Shown here in pieces: positions 1 through 9,325 of a DNA stretch of 64,000 nt. The stretch spans positions 664,120 to 728,119 of the forward strand of contig NZ_BSEX01000006.1 of the NCBI RefSeq assembly GCF_027922045.1, read 5' to 3'. Origin of the DNA: Microbacterium terregens (GTDB lineage: Bacteria > Pseudomonadota > Alphaproteobacteria > Sphingomonadales > Sphingomonadaceae). The notes under the pieces were generated by a model. That model was not told where the DNA came from. It saw only the letters and a program-made list of their open reading frames with translations, and did no database searches. The position numbers and the translations under genes were made by a program. Position 1 is the stretch's first letter. Every line of letters begins with the position of its first letter.

Positions 1-329
1 CAGATGCCCAGGCGATCCTCCAGGATTTCCTGGTTCGGCCCGTTGAAGCGCGAGTAGACGAGGCCGTCGACCCCGCCCGGCCGCTTGCCGGTCACCCCTT
101 CGAAGTGGCGCTTGCCGGCCGCGGCATTCTCGAACACGAAGGTCGACGTCAGGAAGATCGGCGGCTTCAGCGAGCCTTCGGACAGCGCCGGATCATAGGC
201 GTGACCCATCATCAGCGTGGAGGGGGAAAGGCGGCGGCCGCCCACCTCCAGTATCTCCGGCCGTGGCCGGCGGCGGGTCGTGGCCCCGGTGATTTCGGCT
301 TCGGTTTCGGGGTTCGATGATCCGCTCAT
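1..329 (-). CDS. Cystathionine gamma-synthase-family PLP enzyme, 5' part only
   Basis: The gene starts at 329 and runs off the left edge, so only the first 109 codons are visible. They contain GHAYDP, PPIFLTSTFVFENA and GLVYSRFNGPNQEILEDRL, the N-terminal landmarks of the Cys/Met-metabolism PLP enzymes (cystathionine gamma-synthase, O-succinylhomoserine sulfhydrylase, methionine gamma-lyase). In this family the Tyr and Arg of the YSR motif bind the cofactor phosphate of the neighbouring subunit. The PLP lysine lies outside the window, so the exact reaction cannot be assigned. An AGAGAGGA ribosome binding site 6 nt before the ATG supports the start. I found no recognisable SAM riboswitch upstream. 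Confidence 0.85.
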   Translation of the reverse strand, partial: MSGSSNPETEAEITGATTRRRPRPEILEVGGRRLSPSTLMMGHAYDPALSEGSLKPPIFLTSTFVFENAAAGKRHFEGVTGKRPGGVDGLVYSRFNGPNQEILEDRLGI

Positions 330-727
330 GGCAGTCCTCTCTGCTTGTTTGTCGATCACCCTAGCCGTTCCTGGACCGCTCGCCATCCGTTTCCGGTCGC
401 CGCAGGCGCCGGTTGGAGCTGGACGCACTTGAAGCGCCGGCCGCCCTCGCCTAGCTTGCGGGAGCGGGCCGGGCCCCTCTGACACCCCACGACGTGGTGT
501 GATGTCGGACCGCAGAGCATGAGGGGCCTGGCTGATTCCACAATTCTCCGGCCAGTCCCGAACATGGAGTTCGCGATGACTGCCGCTGACCGGAAGGACG
601 TGCCCCGTACGCCGCGTGCCGCTTCGCTGGGCACCCGGCGCAGCGGCGCGTCGCCAGCCACGAATGGCGCGGCTTGAGCCAGCAGTCCCATCGCACAATC
701 GACCCAATCCCAACGCGAGGAAAAGCA
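330..727. other. Intergenic region with nested inverted repeats
   Basis: This 398-nt gap separates two divergent genes. It contains GGCCCCT at 472-478 matched by AGGGGCC at 522-528, enclosing an inner near-perfect inverted repeat (ACACC-C-CACG against CGTGGTGT, 482-500). A 37-codon ORF at 564-677 (starting MEFAMTAADRKD) has no ribosome binding site and is not called. No promoter motif is clear enough to name. Because the flanking genes diverge, the paired structure cannot be a terminator for either. Confidence 0.4.
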
Positions 728-1684
728 ATGAAGTCCTTCAAGATCGGCAACCTGGGCGCCATCGCGGCCGGTCTCGCCGTGGCAGCGATGCTCGTCGTTC
801 CCGATGATGCGGACGCGCGCCGGAGAGGAAGCTTCGGCAGCCGCGGCGCGCGCACCTATGATGCACCGGCCACCACCACGGTGGCTCCCAAATCCACAGC
901 TCCCGTGCAGCGTTCGATGACGGAGAAGCCGGCTGCTTCAAGCCCTGCGGCGCAGGCCGGCAGGGCCGCTCCTGCCAGGCGCGGCGGCATGGGAAGGGGC
1001 CTGCTTGGCGGCCTCATCGCAGGCGGACTGATCGGGGCGCTGCTCGGCGGCGGTCTGGGTTCGCTTGCCGGCGCAGGGATGCTCATGGCGCTGCTCCAGG
1101 TCGCCCTGATCGGCGGCCTCGTCTGGTTCCTGTTTCGCATGTTCCGTCGCAAGCCCGCGCTCGCCGGGGCGCATGGCGGCGCGATGGCGTCCCCGTTTGC
1201 CGGCTTCCAGCCGCAGCCGGCGCCGCAGCAGCCGTTCTCCCAGGGCTTTCGCACCGCCGCCGTGGCACCGCGCAGCGTGGACATCGACATCGTCGACGCG
1301 GACCGGCGCGACTTCGAGCGGCTGCTGATCGAGGTGCAGGACGCCTTCTCCAAGGAGGATTTCGCGGGCCTGCGTGCGCGGACCACGCCGGAGGTGATGT
1401 CCTATTTCGCCGAGGAACTCAGCCAGAACGCAACCGCCGGCCGGCGCAACAGCGTCTCCGGGACCGCACTGATCGACGCGGAGGTGTCGGAAGCCTGGCG
1501 CGAGGAGGACGCCGACTACGCCACCATCGCCATGCGGTACGAGAGCATCGACGTGATGCTCGACCGGAGCAGCGGCGCCGTCGTGGAGGGGGATCCGGAG
1601 CGGCCGAGCCAGGCGGTCGAGCTGTGGACCTTCAAGCGCGGGGCCGAAGGCCAGTGGCGCCTATCGGCGATCCAGGAAGCCTGA
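728..1684 (+). CDS. Tim44-like domain membrane protein
   Basis: A 318-residue protein. A hydrophobic signal or anchor (residues 1-29, ending near DADA-RRRG) is followed by a low-complexity Ala/Pro/Arg stretch. A long Gly-rich membrane segment comes next (about 85-145, GLLGGLIAGGLIGALL onward, ending in VWFLFRMF), then a Pro/Gln linker and a C-terminal globular domain (about 195-316) of the Tim44-like family with ERLLIEVQDAFSKEDF and LWTFKRG. In mitochondria this fold links the import motor to the inner membrane; the role of the bacterial proteins is not settled. The ATG at 728 is preceded by GAGGAAA; an upstream ATG at 674 lacks such a site. It stands alone, convergent with the next gene. Confidence 0.8.
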   Translation: MKSFKIGNLGAIAAGLAVAAMLVVPDDADARRRGSFGSRGARTYDAPATTTVAPKSTAPVQRSMTEKPAASSPAAQAGRAAPARRGGMGRGLLGGLIAGGLIGALLGGGLGSLAGAGMLMALLQVALIGGLVWFLFRMFRRKPALAGAHGGAMASPFAGFQPQPAPQQPFSQGFRTAAVAPRSVDIDIVDADRRDFERLLIEVQDAFSKEDFAGLRARTTPEVMSYFAEELSQNATAGRRNSVSGTALIDAEVSEAWREEDADYATIAMRYESIDVMLDRSSGAVVEGDPERPSQAVELWTFKRGAEGQWRLSAIQEA

Positions 1685-1695
1685 CCGGCTCTGAC

Positions 1696-1731
1696 GCGAT
1701 GCACGGCGAGCCCAGGCTCGCCGTGCATCGC
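1696..1731. terminator. Perfect 17-bp inverted repeat between convergent genes
   Basis: The arm GCGATGCACGGCGAGCC (1696-1712) is followed by the dinucleotide CA and then its exact reverse complement (1715-1731). It lies 11 nt after the Tim44-like stop and 18 nt after the stop of the opposing carboxypeptidase gene, the position expected of a bidirectional terminator. There is no U-tract on either side, so termination would not be of the classical intrinsic kind; transcript-end protection is equally possible. Confidence 0.5.
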
Positions 1732-1749
1732 CCGCCCCCTGTCTTGTGG

Positions 1750-3531
1750 TTAGGGCCGTGGGCGGAGCTCTCGTCCGATCGGATAGAGGAGGTAGCGGTC
1801 GTCGCGGTAGGGCGACCGCTCGATGAACCAGGCCAGCCGCGCGGCGCCGTCTGCGGCGAAGTCCGGATCGGCCGCCAGCCGGGTCTCGAACGCACTGCGC
1901 AGTGCCGGGTCGCGCGCCAGCATCGCCTCCGCCATCGGCGCGCTGGCATAGCGCTCCATGCCGCCCGACTTCTGGAGCATGCCGGGGAAGAACCCCCAGG
2001 CGAGGAACGAGTCCGGCGCCTCCGCCTCCAGCAGCGCTGCCGCGAGCAGCCCCTTGGGCTGGTCATAGGGCACGCGGACCGAGCCGGCGGCCAGCGTCTC
2101 GCGCCACCGCTCGTGCTTGAAGCTGCCGGCGATCATCACCCGCTGCTCGCTCGCGGGCCCAAGCTTCGGCTCGACCAGCCGCACCATGTCGAGGTCGAGC
2201 GTGCGCGGTGCATCGATCCGCTCGTAGCGGATGCCGTGGAGGTCGAGCCGGGCGATCACCGCGGTGGCGCTTGCCGGCACCCACCAGGCCCGCGGGAGGG
2301 TGACGCTCGCCACCGGCTTCTGGCCGATGATCGGAAGCGTGAGCGGCTGGGTGCGTGCGACGTAGCGCACCTCCTCCTCGCCCGAGGCGGGCGAGCGATA
2401 GCGTTCCAGCGCCATGCCGGTGAACTTGACCCATGCCTGGGGAGTCTCGTCGCGCTCCCAGCGCACCGCGAGCGTCTTCGGACGGGCGGCGCGGTCGGCA
2501 TCGATCGCGGCGCGTAGCGCGGCGGCGGCGCGGCCCGCATGACGCAGCGCCCCCTCCATCAGCGCATAGGCGCCGAGCACGCGCTGGCGATAGGGCTTGA
2601 GGCAGTGCATCTCGACCAGCACCGTCGGGATGCGGGCGAAGTCGCCGTAGCCGGTCGAGTAGCGCGGTCCCTCTGCGGCGACGCGCAGGCCCTTGCTCAG
2701 ATCCCGCTCGTCGATCGCACTGGGATAGAAATGGGGCTTGTGCCCCATGCGCTTCACGAACGCATCGACGCCTTGCGTGAAGGAACCGTTCAGCCAGCGG
2801 GTGATCGCCTGCGATTGGACGTGCCGCCCCCACCCGGCGAAGGTGTAGGTCACGTCATAGCCGTGGTCGAACCCGTCCGACACGTGCATGTCGATGTAGA
2901 GGACCGGGTCGAGCCGGTTCAACAACCGCAGCATCGCCTGCGTTTCCGGCGCATCGGCCTTCGCATAATCGCGGTTGAGGTTGATGTTCTGCGCGGTCGA
3001 TCGGAGCCCGGGATTGTTCGGCCCGCGCTGGTTGGGGCGATTGTACGGGCTGGTCTGCTCGTGCCCGTCGGCGTTGTAGATCGGCACGAACACCAGGTCG
3101 ACCGCGTCGAGCAGATCCGCCTTGCCGCGCAGGCCGATGTCGCGCAGCAGCATCAGCCCGGCGTCCTTGCCGTCGATCTCGCCCGAGTGGATGCCGGCCT
3201 GGATCAGCACCACCGGCTTGTCTGCGCCCCCCTTGCTGGCCCGCACATAATAGAGGTCGCGCCCCTCCGGGGTGGTGCCGAAGCTCTCCAGCGTGAGCAG
3301 CGGCGAGGCGGCGACCAGCCGGTCCAGCCAGGCGCGGGTTTCCGCATAGGTCGGCGTCTCGGCAAAGCCGGAACGTTCGGCCGGGGTGATCCACGGGTCG
3401 CTTGGCTTGGCGATCCATTGCTCGCTCGCGCCCGACCAGGCGAGCGCCGGCGGCAGGGGTGCGCGCTCCTGGGCCAGGGCGGAAGGTGCGGCAAGGGTGG
3501 CCAGCAGGCCGGCGGCGATACGAAGCGTCAC
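1750..3531 (-). CDS. Exported M14-family zinc carboxypeptidase
   Basis: A 593-residue protein with a Sec signal peptide (MTLRIAAGLLATLAAPSALA before QERAP). The M14 landmarks are present: HSGE with H115 and E118 as zinc ligands, the third ligand H216 in DMHVSDG, substrate-carboxylate-binding N186-R187 (NLNRDY) and the likely general base E307 in VEMHCLKPY. It should remove C-terminal residues from peptides in the periplasm. About 200 residues extend beyond the catalytic domain and are unassigned. GTG start, with AAAGGA 6 nt upstream. It is the last gene of an operon, 11 nt after the second ABC permease, which suggests that it processes whatever that transporter and the divergent TonB receptor handle. 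Confidence 0.88.
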   Translation of the reverse strand: MTLRIAAGLLATLAAPSALAQERAPLPPALAWSGASEQWIAKPSDPWITPAERSGFAETPTYAETRAWLDRLVAASPLLTLESFGTTPEGRDLYYVRASKGGADKPVVLIQAGIHSGEIDGKDAGLMLLRDIGLRGKADLLDAVDLVFVPIYNADGHEQTSPYNRPNQRGPNNPGLRSTAQNINLNRDYAKADAPETQAMLRLLNRLDPVLYIDMHVSDGFDHGYDVTYTFAGWGRHVQSQAITRWLNGSFTQGVDAFVKRMGHKPHFYPSAIDERDLSKGLRVAAEGPRYSTGYGDFARIPTVLVEMHCLKPYRQRVLGAYALMEGALRHAGRAAAALRAAIDADRAARPKTLAVRWERDETPQAWVKFTGMALERYRSPASGEEEVRYVARTQPLTLPIIGQKPVASVTLPRAWWVPASATAVIARLDLHGIRYERIDAPRTLDLDMVRLVEPKLGPASEQRVMIAGSFKHERWRETLAAGSVRVPYDQPKGLLAAALLEAEAPDSFLAWGFFPGMLQKSGGMERYASAPMAEAMLARDPALRSAFETRLAADPDFAADGAARLAWFIERSPYRDDRYLLYPIGRELRPRP

Positions 3532-3542
3532 GAAAGGTCCTT

Positions 3543-4907
3543 TCAGGCGCGGCTGGCGCCGCTGATCTGGGCGATCCGGCGGCCGCCGATGCCGAGCAGC
3601 AACCCGGCCGCAGCGACCAGCGCCAGCAGCGGTGCGATCGGGATCGAGCCCGAGCGGGCACGCGGCACATAGGCCGGCATCCAGCCGAAATCGGCGCGGG
3701 TGAACGGCCGGTCGGCGAACAGGTAGGGATAGAAGAACTGCCGCAGCTCCCGGTGAAAGGCGGCGATGCTGTCCTGATAGGCGAACTGGCCGAACTGGTC
3801 GGTATCGGCGATCCGGTGCAGCACCCCCTGGGCGGCGACCCCGGGCAGCAGATAGCCGGCGCGCTCACTCCAGCGCTCGCGCGCGATCAGGCTTGCTCGG
3901 TAGGCGGCAACCTCCCCGGCCACCGCCTCGTCGCCGACCTGATGCATGGCGAAGTACCATTTCCAGTGGAAGCGGCCATCGAACCCCTCGCGGCCGCGCC
4001 ATTCAGGGTGGCGCGCGAAGAAGCGCTCGAACGTCTCTGCCTTGGGCACATCCCAGCCGTGATGAACGATCTCGCGTTGCGCCAGCGTCAGGTCGATGCC
4101 CTTGGCGGTCGGGATCGCCCGCGCGATCACCGCATTGGCGAGCGTTGGCAGCACCAGCGTCAGCAGGATCCAGCAGCCGATCAGCGATGCCGCTGCGGTG
4201 GCGGAGGCGCGCACGAGGCTGCCGACCAGCAGCGCGACGCCGAACCAGAAGGCGAGGTAGAGCGCAGCGACCAGCAACATCGCCGCCGCGGGCCCTACCG
4301 GTGCCGCGGTGAGTGCCGCGCCGACGACGAACGGCAGCGCTACCGCGGCGAGCACCAATGCGTAGCGCAGGCCCAGGCGCCGCCGCCACAGACCGCGGCC
4401 GGGCATCGACAGCAGCAGTCGCAACCGCCCGCCCTCGCGCTCGCCGGTGACGAGGTCGTGGGTCAGCGCGATCACGATCAGCGGCGCGAGATAGACCAGC
4501 ACGAATGCCCAATCGAACACCCCCGGCAGCGCCAACTCCGCATTCACCGCCTCCGCATCATAGAGCTGCTGCTGCAGCCCGAGCGCGCGGACCCGCAGCA
4601 CGAACGGCTGGATGTCGCGCTGGCCGATCGCCGCAAAGGCGAGCGGCGGCGGCGCGTCGTGGGTGAGCAGGAAGCTGTAATAGGCGGCATAGCCGGCATC
4701 CCCGTCGGGCTTGCCATGGGTGGCGGCGACCGCGGCAAAATCGCGCTGCTGCTCGGCAGCGACGCGGGCGATCGTCGCTTGCTGCCGTGCGACCTGCGCG
4801 ATGCCGGAGCAGACAGCGAGCGCGGCGAGCAGCGCCAGCAGCGTCAGCGAGACCACGCCCAGTCGCGAGCGCAGGATCAGGCGGAGTTCCGCGTGCAGGC
4901 GGCTCAT
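3543..4907 (-). CDS. ABC-2/DUF3526-type permease (second)
   Basis: A 454-residue membrane protein. It has an N-terminal helix (LGVVSLTLLALLAALAVC), a large extracytoplasmic region (about 40-190), then a cluster of helices around residues 160-270 and a C-terminal helix near 425-445 (SIPIAPLLALVAAAGLLLG). The cytoplasmic loop THDLVTGEREGGRLRLLLSMP is the GERE-GTLRLLL-type coupling motif shared with the upstream permease and typical of DUF3526 ABC permeases. Start and end overlap or closely abut neighbours (4-nt ATGA overlap with the first permease), so it is translated as part of the operon. Substrate unknown. Confidence 0.8.
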   Translation of the reverse strand: MSRLHAELRLILRSRLGVVSLTLLALLAALAVCSGIAQVARQQATIARVAAEQQRDFAAVAATHGKPDGDAGYAAYYSFLLTHDAPPPLAFAAIGQRDIQPFVLRVRALGLQQQLYDAEAVNAELALPGVFDWAFVLVYLAPLIVIALTHDLVTGEREGGRLRLLLSMPGRGLWRRRLGLRYALVLAAVALPFVVGAALTAAPVGPAAAMLLVAALYLAFWFGVALLVGSLVRASATAAASLIGCWILLTLVLPTLANAVIARAIPTAKGIDLTLAQREIVHHGWDVPKAETFERFFARHPEWRGREGFDGRFHWKWYFAMHQVGDEAVAGEVAAYRASLIARERWSERAGYLLPGVAAQGVLHRIADTDQFGQFAYQDSIAAFHRELRQFFYPYLFADRPFTRADFGWMPAYVPRARSGSIPIAPLLALVAAAGLLLGIGGRRIAQISGASRA

Positions 4908-6321
4908 CGTGCGATCCCCCCGATGCGGCGCGCGGCGAAGGCGGCGAGCAGCCCCAGCCCTGCCAGCCAGCCGAACAGCACCGCCAGGCTCCAGCCGATG
5001 GTGCCACGCTCGGCGGTGAGCGGTTCATAGGGCCGGTAGGCGAAGCGCGGCACGCGCTTCCAGTTCTCGGCCGAGACGCGCGGGTCTTCGCCGCCGATGT
5101 GCGGGATCAGCTCCGCCTGCATCCGGTTGAGCGTCTGAACGAAGCGATAGCGAAAGCCCTCCGCCTGCTCGAGGAAATCGAGATGCGCGGCGAGGTCGCT
5201 GGCCGTCAGCGCCATGGACAGTTGCCGGATCGCGATCAGCGGACTGACGGCGGCAAAGGCGTGGACGAAGCGGTTCTGCGTCGTCTCTCGCGCGGCGGTG
5301 TCGGCGGCGGCACGCGCGTAGAGGGCGGTGCTCAGCCGCTCGCCCTCCATCCCCACCAGCCCGGCATATTGCACCGGCAGGTCCTCGACCCGCGACACGC
5401 CATAGCGTGCGAGCGTGCGCGCCTTGAACTCGGCGAAATAGGGATCGTCGGGATCGTGGCTGTCGCCGATCTCGGCGAGGTCGCGGTGCAGGGCCACCTC
5501 GGTCTCGATCCGCGTCGGCAGCGTGGCGCGGCTCGCCGCCACCTCGGGCAAGGCCCGCGGCAGCAGGATCACGCCCACCATCCAAAGCCCGATCAGCACC
5601 GCCAGCGCATCGCGCGAGCGCGACGCCAGCGCGGAGACCACCACCGCGAGCAGCGCCCACAGCAGCAGCCAGCCGGCATAGCCCAGCACCAGCAGCAGCG
5701 TGGCGCCCCAGCCTGCCGAGCCGGTGAGCGCAAAGCCGATCAGCACCGCAAACGCCGGCGCCCCCACCGCCAGCGCCACCGCGGCATGGCCGAGCAGCTT
5801 GCCCGCCAGCAAGGTGCGCCCGCCGATTCCCTGCGCCAGCAGCAGCCGCAGCGTGCCGCGCTCACGCTCGCGCGCGACACTGGTGAAGGCGAGAAAGATC
5901 AGTAGCAGCGGTGCCAGCGTCTGGAGCACGAACGCCGGGGTGAGCTGGCCGAAGCGCAGCAGCAGAGACGATTGGCGCGCCTCCGCGAAATTGGCGCTGT
6001 TCTGGCGATGCCCTTCCAGGAAGAGGGTGTTGCCGGTAAAACTGTCGACGCCAGCGTCGAAGAACGCGAGCGGAGCGATCGGCCGGAACACGAACTGGCC
6101 GTAATGCACCATGCGGTGCGGGTGGCGGTCCGGCTGGCGGTCGAACTCGGCATCGGCGCTCGCCTGGTAGCGCGTACGATCGGCCTCCATCCGCGCGCGA
6201 CGCTCCAGGCTGACGACGATCGCCACCAGCACGAGGGCGACCAGCAGCGCGGTCGCGATCACGCCGGCGCGGTTGCGCAGCAGCGCGCGCCACTCCTCGC
6301 GCGCGATCCGCAGCGTCGCGC

Positions 6322-6325
<4 letters not shown>
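4904..6325 (-). CDS. ABC-2/DUF3526-type permease (first)
   Basis: A 473-residue ABC permease with the same layout as the next gene: N-terminal helix (AGVIATALLVALVLVAIVV), long exported segment (about 45-165), the coupling loop TSVARERERGTLRLLLAQG (about 190-208), four to five helices (about 180-290), a second exported segment, and a C-terminal helix (WSLAVLFGWLAGLGLLAAFAA). The two permeases are diverged paralogues and presumably form a heterodimer driven by the ATPase encoded just upstream. It overlaps both neighbours by 4 nt. Export or import direction cannot be decided from sequence. Confidence 0.82.
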
Positions 6326-7044
<719 letters not shown>

Positions 7045-7094
7045 GTCGGATGCAGGGGTCGTGTCGGTCAACTCTCGGCCTCGCCTTTTCGATC

Positions 7095-7141
7095 TTGCGT
7101 TGCAGCATTCCGCCTCTATGAGACGGTGTAACATTACGCAA
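7095..7141. promoter_or_regulatory. Inverted repeats in divergent promoter region
   Basis: The 139-bp interval between the ABC ATPase and TonB receptor genes contains the palindrome GTAA-CA-TTAC (7128-7137) and a wider pair TTGCGT (7095-7100) / ACGCAA (7136-7141). Palindromes of this kind are typical dimeric-regulator operators, but I cannot name the regulator and no regulator gene adjoins. A run of nine Gs (7153-7161) follows in the receptor leader, about 22 nt before the start codon. Confidence 0.35.
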
Positions 7142-7183
7142 CCCGCTGCGGCGGGGGGGGGCATCAGCAACATTGGGGATAGC

Positions 7184-9301
7184 ATGCGCATCTTTCGGAC
7201 GGTGAAGCGGTTGGGCGCCTTCTGCGGCTCGGCATCGGCGATGGTGCTTTCCGCCACCTTTGTGCCGGCTGCCGCGCAGGAGCTGCCCGCCGAGGAGCCG
7301 GCGGAAGCGCGCGACCACGAACACAGCAGCGTCGACGACATCGTCGTGCTCGGCCGCCGCCGCGTCGATCGGGTCAACGGCTCGGACGTGGTGACGGAGC
7401 GCATGTCGCAGGCGAGCATCGCACTCGATCGCGCAATCCTGGACGACTATGGCGTGCGCCGGCTGGCCGACGCGCTCGAACTCGTCAGCGGCATCTCGCA
7501 GCAGAACAACCTGGGCGGCCTGCGCGACAATTACGCGATCCGCGGCTTCCTCGGCACGCCCGACACCGGCGCGGAATATTTCGTGGACGGCTTCCTTGCC
7601 AACCGTGGCTTCGGCCCGCCGCGCGATCCCGCCAACGTCGAGCGCATCGAGGTGCTGAAGGGACCGGTCGGCGCCGTGTTCGGCTCGGTCGACCCCGCCG
7701 GCGTGGTCAACGTCGTGACCAAGAAACCGCAGTTCCGCACCGGCGGGAGCTTCACCGCCAGCGCGGGATCGTTCGACACCTACCGGCTGGAAGGCGACGT
7801 CGAATCGCTGCTCGACCCCAGCCTCGCGATCCGACTGGTTGGCGCGATCGAGAACAGCGACGGCTTCCGCGACTATGTCGACCTGCGCCGCCGCCTGTTC
7901 GCGCCGTCCGTGAGCTGGCGTCCGGCCGAGGGCACGACCCTCACCTACCAGGGCGAGTATATCGAGTTCCGCTCGCCGTTCGACCGCGGCATCCCCGCGA
8001 TCGGCGACGATGCCGAGGCGGTGCCGCGCGATCGCTTCGTGGGCGAACCCGGCGATGGGCGCGTCGCCTCCACCAACTGGCGACATGAACTGACGCTCGA
8101 GCAGGCACTGGGGGGCGGCTGGTCGCTGGTCGGCGGTGGCGCCTATCGCGACGCGAGCATCTATGGCTATTCGAGCGAGGCCTCGACGCTGCTCCCGGAC
8201 GGGACGGTGCGCCGCCAGCGTCGCCTGCGCGACTGGAACCTCACCGACTGGTCGGCGCGCGTGGAGATTCGCGGCACCGTCGAGGCGTTCGGCACCCACC
8301 GGCCGAGTGTCGGCGCGACCTTCTATGACCTCGACTTCGACACCTATCAGGAGCGTTTCCGCCCCACCGCGGCCGATCCCTACCCGATCAACGTCTTCGA
8401 TCCGGTCTACGGCGGCACCGCCGGCCCGCTGGTGCCCTTCACCGTCACCAACGAGCGGCGCCGGGCGGTGGCGCTCTACGCACAGGACATGTGGGAGGCG
8501 ACGGACACGCTGAGCGTCGTCGGCGGCATCCGCTACGAGCATCTCGATCAGCGCATCGACAATCTGCGCACCGGCCAGCTCAGCCGGTTGAAGCGGGATC
8601 CCGTCGAGTTCCGCGCTGGCATCCGCTACCGCCCCGATCCCCGCTTCGCCTTCCACGCAAACTGGGGTGAAGGTTTCCGCCCCAATTCCAGCGTGGGGCG
8701 CGATGGCAACGCCTTTGCACCCGAAACGGGCAACGGATATGAAGTGGGCGCAAAGCTGGTGCTGCCCGCCTTCCGCGCGGGCCTGAGCTGGTTCAGCGTG
8801 TCGAAGCGCAATATCCTGGCCACCGATCCGGTCGACGTGAACTTCCTTGCCACCGTCGGGCGCATCCGCTCACGCGGCGTCGAACTGGACGGCGAGATCG
8901 ACCTCGCACCCGGCGTGCGGCTGATCGGCAATTATGCCTATACCGATGCGGAGGCGCACGACCCCGCCTTCGCCAGCGCCGACGTGCTCAACGTGCCGCG
9001 CCATTCGGGTACACTGCAGCTGTTCGCAACGCTGCCGGTGGCTGGGCGCGACCTCGATCTGAGCGCCGGCGGCACCTATGTCGGCCCGCGCGCGGCAGCG
9101 CTCGACGGCGGCGACCTGCGGCTCGACGGCTATCTCAAGGCAAAGGCGAGCGCGGCCTACCCGCTCACCGACCGGATCACCGCGCGCATCGAAGTCGACA
9201 ATCTGTTCGACCAGACCTACGCGCAGAGCAGCTACAGCGCGTTGTGGATCTACCCGGGAGCTCCCCGCTCGGTACTGGGATCGGTCACGATGCGGTTTTG
9301 A
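7184..9301 (+). CDS. TonB-dependent siderophore-type receptor
   Basis: A 705-residue outer-membrane receptor. It has a signal peptide (to about residue 29, ending AAAQE), a TonB-box-like segment (DDIVVLGRR, about 48-56), a plug domain (about 70-195) with RRLADALELVSGISQQN, NYAIRGF and IEVLKGPVGAVFGSVDPAGVVNVVTKKP, then a 22-strand-type barrel with regular alternation ending in a terminal Phe (SVTMRF). The plug motifs are those of siderophore receptors. ATG at 7184, preceded by TTGGGGATAGC. It is divergent from the ABC/carboxypeptidase operon and probably the outer-membrane step of the same pathway. The ligand cannot be read from sequence. Confidence 0.92.
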   Translation: MRIFRTVKRLGAFCGSASAMVLSATFVPAAAQELPAEEPAEARDHEHSSVDDIVVLGRRRVDRVNGSDVVTERMSQASIALDRAILDDYGVRRLADALELVSGISQQNNLGGLRDNYAIRGFLGTPDTGAEYFVDGFLANRGFGPPRDPANVERIEVLKGPVGAVFGSVDPAGVVNVVTKKPQFRTGGSFTASAGSFDTYRLEGDVESLLDPSLAIRLVGAIENSDGFRDYVDLRRRLFAPSVSWRPAEGTTLTYQGEYIEFRSPFDRGIPAIGDDAEAVPRDRFVGEPGDGRVASTNWRHELTLEQALGGGWSLVGGGAYRDASIYGYSSEASTLLPDGTVRRQRRLRDWNLTDWSARVEIRGTVEAFGTHRPSVGATFYDLDFDTYQERFRPTAADPYPINVFDPVYGGTAGPLVPFTVTNERRRAVALYAQDMWEATDTLSVVGGIRYEHLDQRIDNLRTGQLSRLKRDPVEFRAGIRYRPDPRFAFHANWGEGFRPNSSVGRDGNAFAPETGNGYEVGAKLVLPAFRAGLSWFSVSKRNILATDPVDVNFLATVGRIRSRGVELDGEIDLAPGVRLIGNYAYTDAEAHDPAFASADVLNVPRHSGTLQLFATLPVAGRDLDLSAGGTYVGPRAAALDGGDLRLDGYLKAKASAAYPLTDRITARIEVDNLFDQTYAQSSYSALWIYPGAPRSVLGSVTMRF

Positions 9302-9325
9302 AGCAGGGGCGCGCGAAGCGCCGGC

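Noticed and set aside
330..471. SAM-type riboswitch upstream of the sulfur amino-acid enzyme
   Set aside because: Expected here by analogy with other alphaproteobacteria, but the conserved SAM-II or SAM/SAH sequence elements were not found.
564..677. 37-codon ORF MEFAMTAADRKD
   Set aside because: No ribosome binding site and no sign of a domain or signal; cannot be supported.
3402..5030. 542-codon ORF antisense to the carboxypeptidase and permease genes
   Set aside because: Composition is Gln/Arg/His-rich, with no domain, and the minus strand carries the recognisable genes.
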